This document shows, piece after piece, positions 23,849 through 23,869 of a stretch of 23,869 nt of DNA. Source of the DNA: Helicobacteraceae bacterium. Lineage in GTDB: Bacteria > Campylobacterota > Campylobacteria > Campylobacterales > Helicobacteraceae. Position 1 is the first letter of the stretch. Each line of letters begins with the position of its first letter. The stretch lies in assembly GCA_029258405.1 (NCBI GenBank), contig JARHYY010000010.1, positions 1 through 23,869 of the forward strand, in the 5' to 3' direction. The position numbers were made by a program, and so were the translations under genes. The notes beneath the pieces were generated by a model. That model was given only the letters and a program-made list of their open reading frames with translations. It made no database searches and had not been told where the DNA came from.

Positions 23849-23869
23849 TTAGGCTTTATGCTTAGCTTT
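23849..23869 (-). CDS. Possible 3' end of an upstream gene, cut by the window edge
   Basis: Reading the minus strand from the window edge, one frame gives six codons (KAKHKA) then TAA at 23851-23849; another ends at TAA 23847-23845. Either stop would leave roughly 20 nt before the DUF2997 ATG, which is normal operon spacing. The family neighbourhood suggests an AAA+ ATPase, but nothing in these bases proves it. Confidence 0.25.
   Translation of the reverse strand, partial: KAKHKA

Noticed and set aside
1..23869. CRISPR arrays, insertion sequences, tRNA and rRNA genes
   Set aside because: I looked through the intergenic gaps and saw no regularly spaced repeats, transposase, terminal inverted repeats, tRNA cloverleaf or rRNA-like sequence. 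The gaps are mostly too short to hold them.

Overview
The window looks like chromosome from a Helicobacter, most likely an enterohepatic species near H. hepaticus rather than H. pylori. The DNA is AT-rich. The proteins match Campylobacterota families: futalosine-pathway MqnC, a zinc-motif-less M16 peptidase, a long QueH and a GltX1-type synthetase. Two gene blocks have the order I remember from H. pylori: bamA-mqnC-M16 (HP0655-HP0657) and fabZ-lpxA-clpX-mreB-mreC (HP1376-HP1372). Here recG joins them into one run. The species is an inference; no search was run.

Layout. At the left edge (1-336) there is only a possible 57-codon Cys-rich ORF on the minus strand, containing a tract of nine C (G on the plus strand). 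A MidA-like methyltransferase and argD follow on the minus strand (337-2555), driven by a near-consensus promoter at 2662-2690. From 15358 down to 2839 ten minus-strand genes run almost without gaps: bamA, mqnC, M16, recG, fabZ, lpxA, clpX, mreB, mreC, gltX. Several pairs share 4-nt ATGA stop/start overlaps. This run brings together outer-membrane protein assembly (BamA), lipid A and fatty acid synthesis (LpxA, FabZ) and cell shape (MreBC), with menaquinone synthesis, DNA repair, proteolysis and tRNA charging. A 152-nt divergent region separates it from the plus-strand pair tyrA-queH (15511-17486).

From 21013 down to 17499 a second minus-strand unit holds a CoA-binding protein, threonine ammonia-lyase with an ACT domain, a roughly ten-TM GT-C-like membrane protein, and an orphan pseudopilin-like protein that starts inside the preceding gene.

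The right end (21091-23869) is the accessory-looking part and the best candidate for an undescribed system. It has a DUF2997 protein overlapping a DUF1257 (Ycf35-like) protein, then an unrecognised helical protein of about 430 residues, then a small NrdG-like radical SAM protein with no NrdD beside it. A stop codon at the window edge suggests another gene just upstream. From memory of such neighbourhoods I would expect an AAA+ ATPase there. Sampled lines in this part are very AT-rich (for example 11 G/C of 60 at 22081-22140). Several annotated starts here differ from the longest ORF (fabZ, ilvA, the 430-residue protein), and bamA, recG and the pseudopilin appear to start at TTG or GTG.
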